Positions 34,259 through 42,383 of a stretch of DNA of 64,000 bases are shown one piece after another (positions within the stretch are counted from its first letter, which is position 1; the number at the start of each line of letters is the position of its first letter). The notes under the pieces were generated by a model. It ran no database searches, was not told the origin of the DNA, and saw only the letters and a program-made list of their open reading frames with translations. Both the position numbers and the translations under genes were made by a program. Origin of the DNA: an uncultured Vampirovibrio sp. (GTDB lineage: Bacteria; Cyanobacteriota; Vampirovibrionia; Gastranaerophilales; Gastranaerophilaceae); assembly GCA_910577515.1 (NCBI GenBank), contig CAJTLW010000002.1:1-64000 (forward strand), in the 5' to 3' direction.

Positions 34259-34831
34259 TTGATGAGCGAAAACAATAACGAACAACCCTTGCAGCCTTCG
34301 ATTATGGTGCCATTGGATGATTTAGATAAAGTATCGGATGATGATATCGATAAAGTAGACACTCTGGCTCAAGAGCTTGCAACGATTAGGCAATCAGCTA
34401 AAAGAATAGCTATAATAGGTTCTAGAAACCTTGCCATCACTCATCAACAAATAATTGAAACTCTTACAACTTCCCTTGTTATGCAAGGAAATACCATTAT
34501 AACTTCAGGTGGTTCATCAGGAACAAATGCTGCTGCTATTCGCGGTGCCATGAAAGCCAACCCTGAAAAATTAAAAGTAATTTTACCCCAAACAATCGGC
34601 CAGCAGCCATCAGACGTTCAAGACCAGCTTATCGGTGTGCCAAATATTATTGAACACCCTGATAGAGCAATGATGACTTTAACAGATGCTTCAAGAATTT
34701 GTAACCGTGAAATTATTGATGAATGCCAGCAATTAATTTGCTTCTTATCGCATACATCAAACACTTTGCACAAAGCGGTTGATTTTGCAGAAGAATCCCA
34801 TAAAGTGGTTACAGTATTTTATTTGGATTAG
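34259..34831 (+). CDS. SLOG/DprA-like Rossmann-fold protein
   Basis: A 190-residue protein with the nucleotide-binding start RIAIIGSRN followed by TIITSGGSSGTNAAAIRGAM, the GG-containing glycine loop of the SLOG superfamily to which DprA belongs. Shorter than DprA, with no SAM or winged-helix domain, and an acidic N-terminal 40 residues. May bind nucleotide or single-stranded DNA. The next gene starts 2 bases after its stop. Confidence 0.7.
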   Translation: MMSENNNEQPLQPSIMVPLDDLDKVSDDDIDKVDTLAQELATIRQSAKRIAIIGSRNLAITHQQIIETLTTSLVMQGNTIITSGGSSGTNAAAIRGAMKANPEKLKVILPQTIGQQPSDVQDQLIGVPNIIEHPDRAMMTLTDASRICNREIIDECQQLICFLSHTSNTLHKAVDFAEESHKVVTVFYLD

Positions 34832-34833
34832 CC

Positions 34834-35559
34834 GTGCCTATTGTATATAAAGACAAAAGCACATTATTTGCCCGTTTTATGCATGCTGTAAGGGTAAAGC
34901 TTTCAGCCCTTCGAAGAAGAATTTACAGCAAAGATTTGTATTTTTCCCAATATGGGCAAGACAGATATATTTTAGAATATTTTAAAAATAAAACGGATGG
35001 TTTTTTTATTGATATCGGCGCTTTTAACGGGGTTACTTTTAGCAACACCTTAAAAATGGAAAACCTCGGTTGGAAAGGGATTTGCATAGAACCAAATCCG
35101 GAAATGTTTAAAAAAGTGTGTTCGACAAGAAAATGTGCAAAATATAACGTAGCAATAGCTGAAAATGATTCAAAGAGAGATTTTGTCCAAATTAAAGGTC
35201 ATTGCGCAGTTTTAAGCGGAATGAAAGATGACTATCATCCGGATCATATAAAAAGAATTGAAAAAGAATTAAGCAAGCTTGGCGGTTCGATGGAAACCAT
35301 AAAAGTTGAAACTATAACTTTTGAAACACTTATGACAAACTTTCCTGACGTTAAAACAATAGACTATATTTCAATTGATACGGAAGGAAACGAAATTAAA
35401 GTTTTAAAATCAATTGATTTTTCAAAATATGATATTAAAGCGTTAAGTATTGAGAATGATTATAATAATGCTGAAATAAGAGAACTTATGAAAAAATCGG
35501 GCTATAAATGTGTAATAAAGCTTGGTTGTGATGAAATTTATATAAAAAATAATTTATAA
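34834..35559 (+). CDS. FkbM-family methyltransferase
   Basis: A 241-residue SAM-dependent methyltransferase starting with GTG. It shows SQYGQDRYILEYF, the SAM loop FFIDIGAFNGVTFSNT, CIEPNPEMF and DYISIDTEGNEIKVLKSIDF, which are FkbM hallmarks. These enzymes usually O-methylate sugars or small molecules. A short hydrophilic N-terminus and no export signal are seen. Substrate unknown; a surface-glycan target would fit the nearby glycosyltransferases. Confidence 0.88.
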   Translation: MPIVYKDKSTLFARFMHAVRVKLSALRRRIYSKDLYFSQYGQDRYILEYFKNKTDGFFIDIGAFNGVTFSNTLKMENLGWKGICIEPNPEMFKKVCSTRKCAKYNVAIAENDSKRDFVQIKGHCAVLSGMKDDYHPDHIKRIEKELSKLGGSMETIKVETITFETLMTNFPDVKTIDYISIDTEGNEIKVLKSIDFSKYDIKALSIENDYNNAEIRELMKKSGYKCVIKLGCDEIYIKNNL

Positions 35560-35567
35560 ATTTCTTT

Positions 35568-35607
35568 AAAATCCGGTGTTAATGCTATTTTTAGCCCCGG
35601 ATTTTTT
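35568..35607 (+). terminator. Terminator after the FkbM gene
   Basis: AAAATCCGG and CCGGATTTTTT enclose a 20-nt loop and end in a T-run. Confidence 0.75.
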
Positions 35608-35697
35608 GGTGTGCAAAAAATTCTTTTTTAGTGTTTTAAATAATTACCCCTAAAAATCCTGCCCTCGAGAAATTAAATTTAAAGAAGTATAAAAAAG

Positions 35698-37467
35698 ATG
35701 AAAACCTCTGCCATAATACCATTTCAGAATAATTTTATTCAAAAAAACATAATTTTGTGCAAAAAACCCGCATCCGCCCAAAATTTTACTGTGCAAAATT
35801 CTTATTCTTCAAGCCTTCCAGGTGCAAAACAATATTTGTATCAAATGAATTTTACAGGCGGATACAGTATCAATTTGAACGAAACCTTTGAAAGGCTTAA
35901 CCCTGAATATTACCCTCCAGATATTTATGAGATGGTGAAAAATGAGATAGAGGCGGGAAATCCTCAAAATAAAACACTTATCGATATTCATAGAGAAAAA
36001 TATGCAAAACTAAATGAAATGGAAACGCTAGAGGAAGTCAAAGCTGTATATCCTGAATTTGCAGGTGTTTTAGCAGATGATGATATAAAATACGACAAGG
36101 ATAGTTTTATAGATGATGCCAAAAAGGGCAAGCTTGAACATTTTGACCCCGATAGGGACTTATCGCTCCAAATCCTGCAAATGTACTGGGGGTCTGCATT
36201 TTCTATTGAAGATTTAAAAGAATACACAAACGGTAAAAAAATTTCAGGCATTCTTGAAAAGTTTAATATTCCAAGAAGAAACTCCACGTATGCCTATGTT
36301 TTAAAGCTGTCAGACGTGTTGCACAATGAAAGAATAACAGGGCTTATGTCTGAAAAGCAGTCTGAACTGGCGAAATTAAGAGCCGAAAAACAGGATGGTG
36401 TTTATATCCCTGCAGGGGCTAAAAGCGAAGAACAAAAGAAAAAAATCTCTGAAAGCCTGATTTTACACTATATTAAGCATCCTGAAAAAGTACAGGAAAT
36501 GTCTGAAAGGGCGAAAAAGTATTATTTAGAACACCCCGAAGTTATTGAGCAGCGCCGTTTAGTGGTCACTGCAGCCTGGAATTTACCTGAAGCAAGGTCT
36601 ATCAGGAAAAAATTAAGCAAATTTATGGGCAGAAAAGATGTTTCAGCAAAAGAATTTACAGAAATTCTTGAAGAGGATGAAAACCTTAATGGTAAGCTAA
36701 AAACCAATCAGTCAAGCAGGCTTGGCGAATTTTGGAAAAGGAATTCATGGGCGCGCACACAGTGGTCAAAATGTATGCAAAAAGCCTGGGCAAGGCTTAA
36801 ATATGCCGATATTCAGCCAAAACCCCAAAAAGAAGCAAATTTTGAAACCCTGATTAAGCCGCAGCAAATCACCGTTATAGGGCAAAAAGAGATTGAAATT
36901 TACCCCCCTGCTTTGAAAAACGATATGGTGCAATGGCTGAAAGAAAACGGCTATAATCTTGATAATTTTACAAGAGATAATTTTCAGGCAATTGCCTTGC
37001 CGCGCGGGGCAAACGGGCTTATTAAAAATGAATATGCACATAGTGCAATTACCGATTATTTTTACAATGCTGTTGATGTTGATTTAAGGGCAAATATGTA
37101 TCAAATTGCCCTTGTAAAGACAATGAGCGATATAGTTAATAAAGACCTGAAAGCTAAAATACGGCAAAATAAGTTTAGTCCTTCTGATATGAACGCGCTC
37201 AATCTTTGTATTGCCTTGTCCAGCCGTCTTTTTGGTGCGGATGGTATGGCAAAAACTCTTACGACAGAAGAGATTTCAGATTTTTATGTATTGGTTGTGC
37301 AAAATGCAGGGCAGGCTGAAAAACAACTGCTTTATAACAATCTTGCTTATGCTTACGAATTTTTGACCGGTGAAGATAATTATCAAAATGAGGCATGTAA
37401 AATGATAGATGAAGTGGCGGCATCTTTAAAAATTATTTACAAATTCATGGCCATTGCAAGGAAATAA
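35698..37467 (+). CDS. Hypothetical protein with NUMOD3-like segments and F-x-G signature
   Basis: A 589-residue basic protein that I do not recognise as a whole. The N-terminus (MKTSAIIPFQNN ... MNFTGGYS) carries the signature shared with 60418 and 17464. Residues about 240-300 contain AKSEEQKKKISESLILHYIK and repeated HPE-rich helices, resembling the NUMOD3 DNA-binding beads of homing endonucleases. No nuclease motif is apparent. The rest is helical with scattered aromatics. DNA binding is inferred only from the bead-like region. Confidence 0.6.
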   Translation: MKTSAIIPFQNNFIQKNIILCKKPASAQNFTVQNSYSSSLPGAKQYLYQMNFTGGYSINLNETFERLNPEYYPPDIYEMVKNEIEAGNPQNKTLIDIHREKYAKLNEMETLEEVKAVYPEFAGVLADDDIKYDKDSFIDDAKKGKLEHFDPDRDLSLQILQMYWGSAFSIEDLKEYTNGKKISGILEKFNIPRRNSTYAYVLKLSDVLHNERITGLMSEKQSELAKLRAEKQDGVYIPAGAKSEEQKKKISESLILHYIKHPEKVQEMSERAKKYYLEHPEVIEQRRLVVTAAWNLPEARSIRKKLSKFMGRKDVSAKEFTEILEEDENLNGKLKTNQSSRLGEFWKRNSWARTQWSKCMQKAWARLKYADIQPKPQKEANFETLIKPQQITVIGQKEIEIYPPALKNDMVQWLKENGYNLDNFTRDNFQAIALPRGANGLIKNEYAHSAITDYFYNAVDVDLRANMYQIALVKTMSDIVNKDLKAKIRQNKFSPSDMNALNLCIALSSRLFGADGMAKTLTTEEISDFYVLVVQNAGQAEKQLLYNNLAYAYEFLTGEDNYQNEACKMIDEVAASLKIIYKFMAIARK

Positions 37468-37474
37468 ACTTTTA

Positions 37475-37831
37475 TTACTTTTGTTTTCGTTTGTTGTTGC
37501 GGCTCATGGAATAGGTGCGTTTTGTGTAGAATTCTGTAAATTCTTCAAGGAAAAGATTTTCATCTCTGCCTTTGGATTTTTCAAATTCAAGCATAACTTT
37601 AATTGTAAAATGGGAAATGTCATAATCTACAAGCTTTTGCAGCTTTTTCATATATTCAATCTGGTTGTATGAATAAAATCTGTGTCCGTTTTTGTTCTTT
37701 TTGGCATTTACAAGGCCGCTTTTGTCAAATCTTTGCGCGGTGGCTTGTGAAGAAAAATGGAAAATTTCCATAATATCTTTGGTTGTAAATATTGGTTCAT
37801 TCGGAAGCCTTGAAGCCTCCTCGTATCTCAT
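37475..37831 (-). CDS. MerR-like winged-helix regulator
   Basis: A 118-residue protein with a MerR-type DNA-binding domain (FTTKDIMEIFHFSSQATAQR, then HRFYSYNQIEYMKKLQKLVD) and a short helical tail, with no effector domain. The Met at 37831 (MRYEEA) has AAGAAGG eight bases upstream; six further codons to an upstream ATG are possible. It ends 8 bases from the NUMOD-like gene on the other strand. A small-RNA promoter lies about 100 bases upstream on the other strand. Confidence 0.75.
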   Translation of the reverse strand: MRYEEASRLPNEPIFTTKDIMEIFHFSSQATAQRFDKSGLVNAKKNKNGHRFYSYNQIEYMKKLQKLVDYDISHFTIKVMLEFEKSKGRDENLFLEEFTEFYTKRTYSMSRNNKRKQK

Positions 37832-37926
37832 TTTTAATGCCTTCTTCATAGTTAAAAATTATTATTTATAATATTAATTTATACAATCACCATAATGGTA
37901 TAATGTTAATATTAATTAATGTTTTA

Positions 37927-37955
37927 TTGACTTAAAAGTTTATATATGCTATAAT
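37927..37955 (+). promoter_or_regulatory. Consensus promoter of a candidate small RNA
   Basis: TTGACT (37927-37932), a 17-bp spacer and TGCTATAAT, an extended perfect -10 (37950-37955). It is one of the best promoters in the window, yet no open reading frame of useful size follows before a terminator. Confidence 0.75.
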
Positions 37956-37961
37956 TTATAT

Positions 37962-38136
37962 GACCAGATAAAGAAAAAATTATTTTATATTTTGTCTTAA
38001 TAAAAAGTAATTTTTAACAAAGATTTCAAACAAACAATATATCCAGTATAAAGTCTGAAACGCATTATATCAAAGAAAAAAGATGAGGAAAAAAGACTTT
38101 AAATCTCCCGTAATCTCCAAACGTCGGGAGATTTTT
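37962..38136 (+). ncRNA. Candidate non-coding RNA of about 175 nt
   Basis: Starts just downstream of a consensus promoter and ends in a strong terminator (AAATCTCCCG 38101-38110 paired with CGGGAGATTT 38125-38134, then Ts). Inside, TAAAGTCT and AGACTTTA (about 38048 and 38094) pair to form a domain with an A-rich loop. No ORF over 21 codons. The size suits 6S RNA, but the long rod fold of 6S is not evident. Unknown function; it sits next to toxin locus A. Confidence 0.55.
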
Positions 38137-38279
38137 ACTATGTTTTAATGTGCTAAATTAAAAACAAAGCACATTGAAAACTTAAGGTGTAGAGTAAAAG
38201 ATACTATTTTTAAAAGGAAAATCAACCAACAAACTTTATTAAGACCTCGGGTTGATTCCCGGCTAGAAAGGGGGTCAAT

Positions 38280-38360
38280 ATGGATAATTTCAATCTAAGT
38301 TTATTTTTAATCTTTTTGATTTTACACATATTAAAAAACGGCTCCAATCTGAATAGATAG
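38280..38360 (+). CDS. Hydrophobic peptide, putative type I toxin (locus A)
   Basis: A 26-residue peptide beginning MDNFNLSLFLIFLILHIL, a single strongly hydrophobic helix of about 12 residues followed by a polar basic tail. The Shine-Dalgarno AAAGGGGG is five bases before the ATG. A homologue lies at 42250: 13 of the first 18 residues and 50 of the first 56 nucleotides match. A convergent antisense promoter lies 60 bases downstream. The leader can fold (AATCAACC with GGGTTGATT). Size and hydrophobicity are those of Ibs/Fst-type membrane toxins. Toxicity is inferred. Confidence 0.7.
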   Translation: MDNFNLSLFLIFLILHILKNGSNLNR

Positions 38361-38412
38361 AACCGTTTTAGACCTCTAAGAGTATCCGGCAGGTTGACAA
38401 CTGCCACTCTAT
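38333..38412 (-). ncRNA. Putative antisense RNA antitoxin (locus A)
   Basis: The promoter at 38446-38419 directs a start near 38412 on the minus strand. The RNA would fold AGAGT-GGCAG...CTGCC...ACTCT, then end at AAAACGG...CCGTTTTTT, a hairpin over the toxin stop codon that works in both directions. About 80 nt. Its last 28 nt are complementary to the toxin ORF 3' end, as in the Fst/RNAII and TxpA/RatA systems. Confidence 0.65.
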
Positions 38413-38418
38413 GCCTTT

Positions 38419-38446
38419 ATTATAACTCTATTTTATTTTTTTTCAA
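38419..38446 (-). promoter_or_regulatory. Antisense RNA promoter, locus A
   Basis: TTGAAA (38446-38441), a 16-bp spacer AT-rich in sequence, and TATAAT (38424-38419) on the minus strand. Spacer length and composition match the antisense promoter of locus B. Confidence 0.75.
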
Positions 38447-38541
38447 CAAAAACACTTTGAAGTACCATACAAATTTCATCCAATCCGGCATCCTGTTTGG
38501 GGGATAAAAATTTTCATCGGGCGGGTTAAAAAATTTGTATT

Positions 38542-39546
38542 ATGAAGATTACATTTTTTGATACATTGCCCCATGAGGAAAAATTTTTAAAAAAGAACCT
38601 GCCTGAGGGCTTAAATACTGTTTTTATAAACGAAAGCATTCACCCTAGCCTTGAAACGCCTGAAATTGCACTTGATTCTGATATTATATCTGTTTTTACC
38701 CCGTCTTTGTTGAATAAAGAAACGCTTTCGCGCTTTAAAAATTTAAAATTTATCGTGCTGAGAAGCGTTGGCTATTCGCACATTGATATGTATTATGCAA
38801 AAGAAAACGGCATTATTGTTTTTAATGCGCCAAATTATGGCGATTATACAGTGGCGGAATATGTTTTTGCGAGCCTTCTGGCGCTTATAAGGAAAATCCC
38901 GCAATCAAATACAGCCCTTCGCATGGGAAATATTTTGCTGGATAAATATATTGGTGTAGAATTATTTTCAAAAACAATGGGCGTAATCGGCACGGGCGCA
39001 ATAGGTTCAAAGGTTGTAAAAATTGCAAAAGGCTTTTCTATGAATGTCTTAGCTTATGACCTTAAACAAACTACAGATGCAGAGTATGTTTCACTTGATG
39101 AATTATGCTCCCGCTCTGATATTATAAGTATAAATACGCCCTTAACCCCTGAAACACTAAGAATGTTTGATAGAAACAGGATAAATTCTCTTAAGAAAGG
39201 CGTAATTATTATAAATACGGCACGCGGCGAAATAATCGATACAGATGCTCTTTACGATGCTATTGTAGAACAAAGGGTGGCATACGCTGCACTTGATGTT
39301 ATAGAATGTGAAGATATATTATGGCAAAAGCCGACAAGGGCGAGAGATTTTAGTAATATAAAAAACAATTGTTTGAAGAATTTTTTAATTGCAAACCGTC
39401 TTTTAAAAATGGATAATGTGCTTATAACCCCGCATACAGCCTATGATACAAAAGAAGCCACAAGAAGAATTTTAGAGATAACTTTGGAAAATATAAATTC
39501 CTGTATGAATTTTGATACTGGCGCTAAAAATCAGGTTTTGGTATAA
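38542..39546 (+). CDS. D-isomer-specific 2-hydroxyacid dehydrogenase
   Basis: A 334-residue NAD-dependent oxidoreductase close to D-lactate dehydrogenase. It shows VLRSVGYSHIDMYYA, GVIGTGAIGSKVVKIAKGF for NAD, NTARGEIIDTDAL with the substrate-binding Arg, DVIECE with catalytic Glu and LITPHTAY with catalytic His. A role in making D-lactate during fermentation is likely; other 2-keto acids are possible. The gene lies just after toxin locus A and 8 bases before deoC. Confidence 0.88.
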   Translation: MKITFFDTLPHEEKFLKKNLPEGLNTVFINESIHPSLETPEIALDSDIISVFTPSLLNKETLSRFKNLKFIVLRSVGYSHIDMYYAKENGIIVFNAPNYGDYTVAEYVFASLLALIRKIPQSNTALRMGNILLDKYIGVELFSKTMGVIGTGAIGSKVVKIAKGFSMNVLAYDLKQTTDAEYVSLDELCSRSDIISINTPLTPETLRMFDRNRINSLKKGVIIINTARGEIIDTDALYDAIVEQRVAYAALDVIECEDILWQKPTRARDFSNIKNNCLKNFLIANRLLKMDNVLITPHTAYDTKEATRRILEITLENINSCMNFDTGAKNQVLV

Positions 39547-39554
39547 TAATTGCT

Positions 39555-40217
39555 ATGGATATAGCAAAATATATTGAACATACACTTTTAAAGCCGGGTG
39601 CGACAGAAAGCGATATTAAAAAACTTATTGATGAGGCTTTGGAATACAAATTTTTTGGCATCTGTATAAATCCTAATTTTGTAAAATGTGCAAGAAAATA
39701 TTTGGATGAAAACAAAGATAGAGGGGATGTAAAACTTGTAACTGTTGTAAATTTCCCTTTAGGCACAAACAGTATGGATACAACCCTTGTGCAGGTGCAT
39801 GAAGCAATAAATGAAGGTGCTGATGAAATTGATACTGTGATAAATATTTCTGCCATAAAAATGGGAGATTATAAAAGAGTATCTGATGAAATTAAAAGCA
39901 CGAAAAATGTTTGCGGAAAGCACAATTTAAAGGTTATATTGGAAGTTGACCTTTTAACGCGGGATGAAATTAAAAAAGCCTGTTTAAATTGCATTACGGC
40001 AGGAGCTGATTTTGTAAAAACATCAACAGGTTTCTTGAAAAACGGGCTTGGTGCTACAACGGAAAATATCCGTTTAATGAGTGAAACCGTATCAAGAAGA
40101 GGGCTTGGCGTAAAAGCTTCAGGCGGCATTAGAACAAGAGTTCAGGCTATTGATTTAATTGAAGCAGGTGCAGATAGATTAGGCACAAGCTCTGGTGTTG
40201 CAATTGTAAAATATTAA
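39555..40217 (+). CDS. deoC: Deoxyribose-phosphate aldolase
   Basis: A 220-residue class I aldolase that splits 2-deoxyribose-5-phosphate to glyceraldehyde-3-phosphate and acetaldehyde. Active-site motifs are FVKTSTGF with the Schiff-base Lys and KASGGIRT with the assisting Lys. A TATAAT lies at 39542-39547, 7 bases before the ATG and overlapping the preceding stop, and no ribosome site is seen, so the transcript may be leaderless. Acetaldehyde produced here could feed the aldehyde-handling enzymes. Confidence 0.93.
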   Translation: MDIAKYIEHTLLKPGATESDIKKLIDEALEYKFFGICINPNFVKCARKYLDENKDRGDVKLVTVVNFPLGTNSMDTTLVQVHEAINEGADEIDTVINISAIKMGDYKRVSDEIKSTKNVCGKHNLKVILEVDLLTRDEIKKACLNCITAGADFVKTSTGFLKNGLGATTENIRLMSETVSRRGLGVKASGGIRTRVQAIDLIEAGADRLGTSSGVAIVKY

Positions 40218-40235
40218 GTTACAAAGGTAAATAAA

Positions 40236-40424
40236 ATGGATAAAATTACAATACGTTCAGACAGGGATACAGACTATACATTTATGTATAAAGGTGAAGA
40301 AACAACTCTTAAGGCAGGAAGTATAATAAGCATAGCAAACGGCTTAAATGATGTTGTTTTGCCCACTGTTGCAATGAAAATTATGAATAATTTAATTGTA
40401 ATTAAAGAAGACGTTAAAAAATAA
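40236..40424 (+). CDS. Small hypothetical protein
   Basis: A 62-residue beta-rich protein (MDKITIRSDRDTDYTFMYKG..) with no cysteine or membrane helix. It sits 18 bases after deoC and 14 before the ACT-domain gene, in one run of genes. Not recognised. Confidence 0.6.
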   Translation: MDKITIRSDRDTDYTFMYKGEETTLKAGSIISIANGLNDVVLPTVAMKIMNNLIVIKEDVKK

Positions 40425-40438
40425 AGGCTAAAGTTAAA

Positions 40439-40717
40439 ATGAGTGAGGATAAAATAATAATAACCATTTCAGGCAAAGACAAAGTGGGAATTGTTGCAGG
40501 GATTGCAAATACGCTTGCAGAATTAAATGTAAATATTGAAGATATTAAACAAACTATTATGCAGGATTATTTTGTGATGATGATGCTTTGCAGTATCAAA
40601 AACGCTAAAATGTCTTTTAAAGAAATTAAAGACGGTATTATAAACGCCGGAAATAAGCTTGAGATGGAAGTTTGGGTACAAAGAAAAGAAATTTTTGATA
40701 ATATGCACTCAATTTAG
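40439..40717 (+). CDS. ACT-domain protein (UPF0237)
   Basis: A 92-residue single ACT domain (IIITISGKDKVGIVAGIANT, LNVNIEDIKQTIM). This family is almost always next to the UPF0210/DUF711 gene, as here. It probably senses an amino acid or small metabolite for its partner. Confidence 0.9.
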   Translation: MSEDKIIITISGKDKVGIVAGIANTLAELNVNIEDIKQTIMQDYFVMMMLCSIKNAKMSFKEIKDGIINAGNKLEMEVWVQRKEIFDNMHSI

Positions 40718-40750
40718 TTTTACACTGCTGGCGGATTTTTAAGGATTTTT

Positions 40751-42118
40751 ATGAAAGATTTCGATATACAAAATATTATGGAAACAATCGAGATGATTAA
40801 AGTTCATCATCTCGATATCAGAACTGTTACAATGGCTTTAAGCCTTAGAGATTGTGCAGGAGAAGATATTAAAACCGTCGGAAAAAAAATCTATGATAAA
40901 ATCACAAAATCTGCAGGAAATCTTGCAAAATATGCATCAGACCTTGAAAATGAATTTTCAATTCCGATTATTAATAAAAGAATAGCCTTAACCCCCATAT
41001 CTCTTGTAGCAGAATCTTGTTTAAACCCTGATTATGTTTATTTAGCGCAAATTCTGGATAAAGCGGCATCTGAAATAGGAATTGATTTTATAGGGGGGTA
41101 TTCAGCCCTGATTGAAAAAGGCTGCACAAACGGCGATAAAAGGTTTATTGAAAGCATCCCCGAAGCCCTTGCTACAACAAAAAGAGTTTGTTCTTCTCTA
41201 AATCTTGCAACCTCTAAAGCGGGCATCAATATGGTGGGTGTTTTAAAAACCGCAAATGTTATTAAAAAGGCGGCAGAGCTTACAGCTGGTGCAGATGGCC
41301 TCGGAGCAGCAAAATTTGTATGCTTTTGCAATTCGGTCACAGATAACCCTTTTATGGCGGGTGCTTATTGTGGGATAAATGAGCCTGAAGTTGCTTTAAA
41401 TGTTGGGGTGTCTGGCCCTGGTGTTGTCCGCTGGGCGATTGAAAATATGCCAAAAACCGCTGATTTAGGGGAAGTAGCAAATACCATTAAAAAAACAGCT
41501 TTTAAAATAACTACAACAGGTGAATTAATCGGAAGACGTCTTGCAAAAAGGCTTGATGTGCCGTTTGGAGTTATTGATTTATCTTTAGCGCCTACCCCTG
41601 CAGAAGGAGATAGCGTTGCAGGGATTTTTGAAGCAATGGGGCTTGAGGCTGCAGGGGCGCATGGCACAACGGCTGCACTTGCAATGCTTAATGATGCGGT
41701 GAAAAAAGGCGGCATTATGGCATCAAGCTATGTTGGAGGGCTTTCAGGCGCCTTTATTCCTGTTTCTGAAGATGCAGGCATGATAGATGCTGCACGCAGA
41801 GGGGTTTTAACCATTGATAAATTGGAAGCCATGACAAGTGTTTGCTCTGTTGGGCTTGATATGATTGCAATTCCGGGGGATACTCCTGTTGAAACAATTG
41901 CAGGAATTATAGCGGATGAAATGGCAATCGGTATGATTAATAAAAAGACCACAGCAGTGAGGATTATCCCCGTTCCGGGTAAAACCGTAGGTGAAGAGGC
42001 TGAATTTGGAGGACTTTTAGGTACAGCTCCAATTATGCCTGTAAGCAAACTTAATTCAAGCATTTTTGTAAACCGTCTTGGCCGCATCCCTGCCCCGTTG
42101 CACAGTTTGAATAATTAA
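40751..42118 (+). CDS. UPF0210 (DUF711/PFL-like) protein
   Basis: A 455-residue cytoplasmic protein: IRTVTMALSLRDCAG at the N-terminus, AGADGLGAAKFVCF, GVSGPGVVRWAIE, PAEGDSVAGIFEAMGLE and GGLLGTAPIMPV toward the end. The family has a fold related to glycyl radical enzymes but lacks the glycyl radical motif. Paired with the ACT protein. Biochemical function is unknown. Confidence 0.9.
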   Translation: MKDFDIQNIMETIEMIKVHHLDIRTVTMALSLRDCAGEDIKTVGKKIYDKITKSAGNLAKYASDLENEFSIPIINKRIALTPISLVAESCLNPDYVYLAQILDKAASEIGIDFIGGYSALIEKGCTNGDKRFIESIPEALATTKRVCSSLNLATSKAGINMVGVLKTANVIKKAAELTAGADGLGAAKFVCFCNSVTDNPFMAGAYCGINEPEVALNVGVSGPGVVRWAIENMPKTADLGEVANTIKKTAFKITTTGELIGRRLAKRLDVPFGVIDLSLAPTPAEGDSVAGIFEAMGLEAAGAHGTTAALAMLNDAVKKGGIMASSYVGGLSGAFIPVSEDAGMIDAARRGVLTIDKLEAMTSVCSVGLDMIAIPGDTPVETIAGIIADEMAIGMINKKTTAVRIIPVPGKTVGEEAEFGGLLGTAPIMPVSKLNSSIFVNRLGRIPAPLHSLNN

Positions 42119-42249
42119 GAACTATATTTAGTTGAACTTTTAAAATTAAATATTAAAGGGGCTAGCCTGCATTTCATAAGGAACAATCAGCACAACATTT
42201 TGCTTGAGCCTTTTGGCTGATAGTTTCAAATGAAAGGAGGGCTTATGTT

Positions 42250-42324
42250 ATGGAAAATTTCAATATAAATTTATTTTTAATTTTTTTGATTTTATACATA
42301 ATAAATGACACCCACAAAAAGTAG
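42250..42324 (+). CDS. Hydrophobic peptide, putative type I toxin (locus B)
   Basis: A 24-residue peptide beginning MENFNINLFLIFLILYII and ending in a polar DTHKK tail. The homologue of locus A. Shine-Dalgarno AAAGGAGGG lies upstream; a second ATG at 42245 in another frame opens an overlapping 7-codon ORF that could tune translation. The leader folds (ATCAGC 42186 with GCTGAT 42216). A hairpin TGACACC...GGTGTCA spans the stop codon. Function inferred from architecture. Confidence 0.68.
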   Translation: MENFNINLFLIFLILYIINDTHKK

Positions 42325-42377
42325 GTGTCACTTCAAGCCTTTTGCAGTTGACGGTAGTGGAAGCTGCCGCCCCTGAT
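42301..42377 (-). ncRNA. Putative antisense RNA antitoxin (locus B)
   Basis: Expected from the minus-strand promoter at 42411-42384, starting near 42377 and ending at the TGACACC/GGTGTCA hairpin followed by TTTATT. About 77 nt, with a GGCAG/CTACC hairpin at its 5' end. It is complementary to the last third of the toxin ORF. Confidence 0.6.
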
Positions 42378-42383
42378 ATTTTT

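Noticed and set aside
37962..38136. 6S RNA
   Set aside because: Size and promoter fit, but a long rod with a central bubble could not be drawn; left as an unknown RNA candidate.
38222..38407. 61-residue minus-strand frame across toxin locus A
   Set aside because: It runs through the antisense promoter product, terminator and toxin ORF with no ribosome site; the hydrophobic peptide on the plus strand is conserved at locus B, this frame is not.
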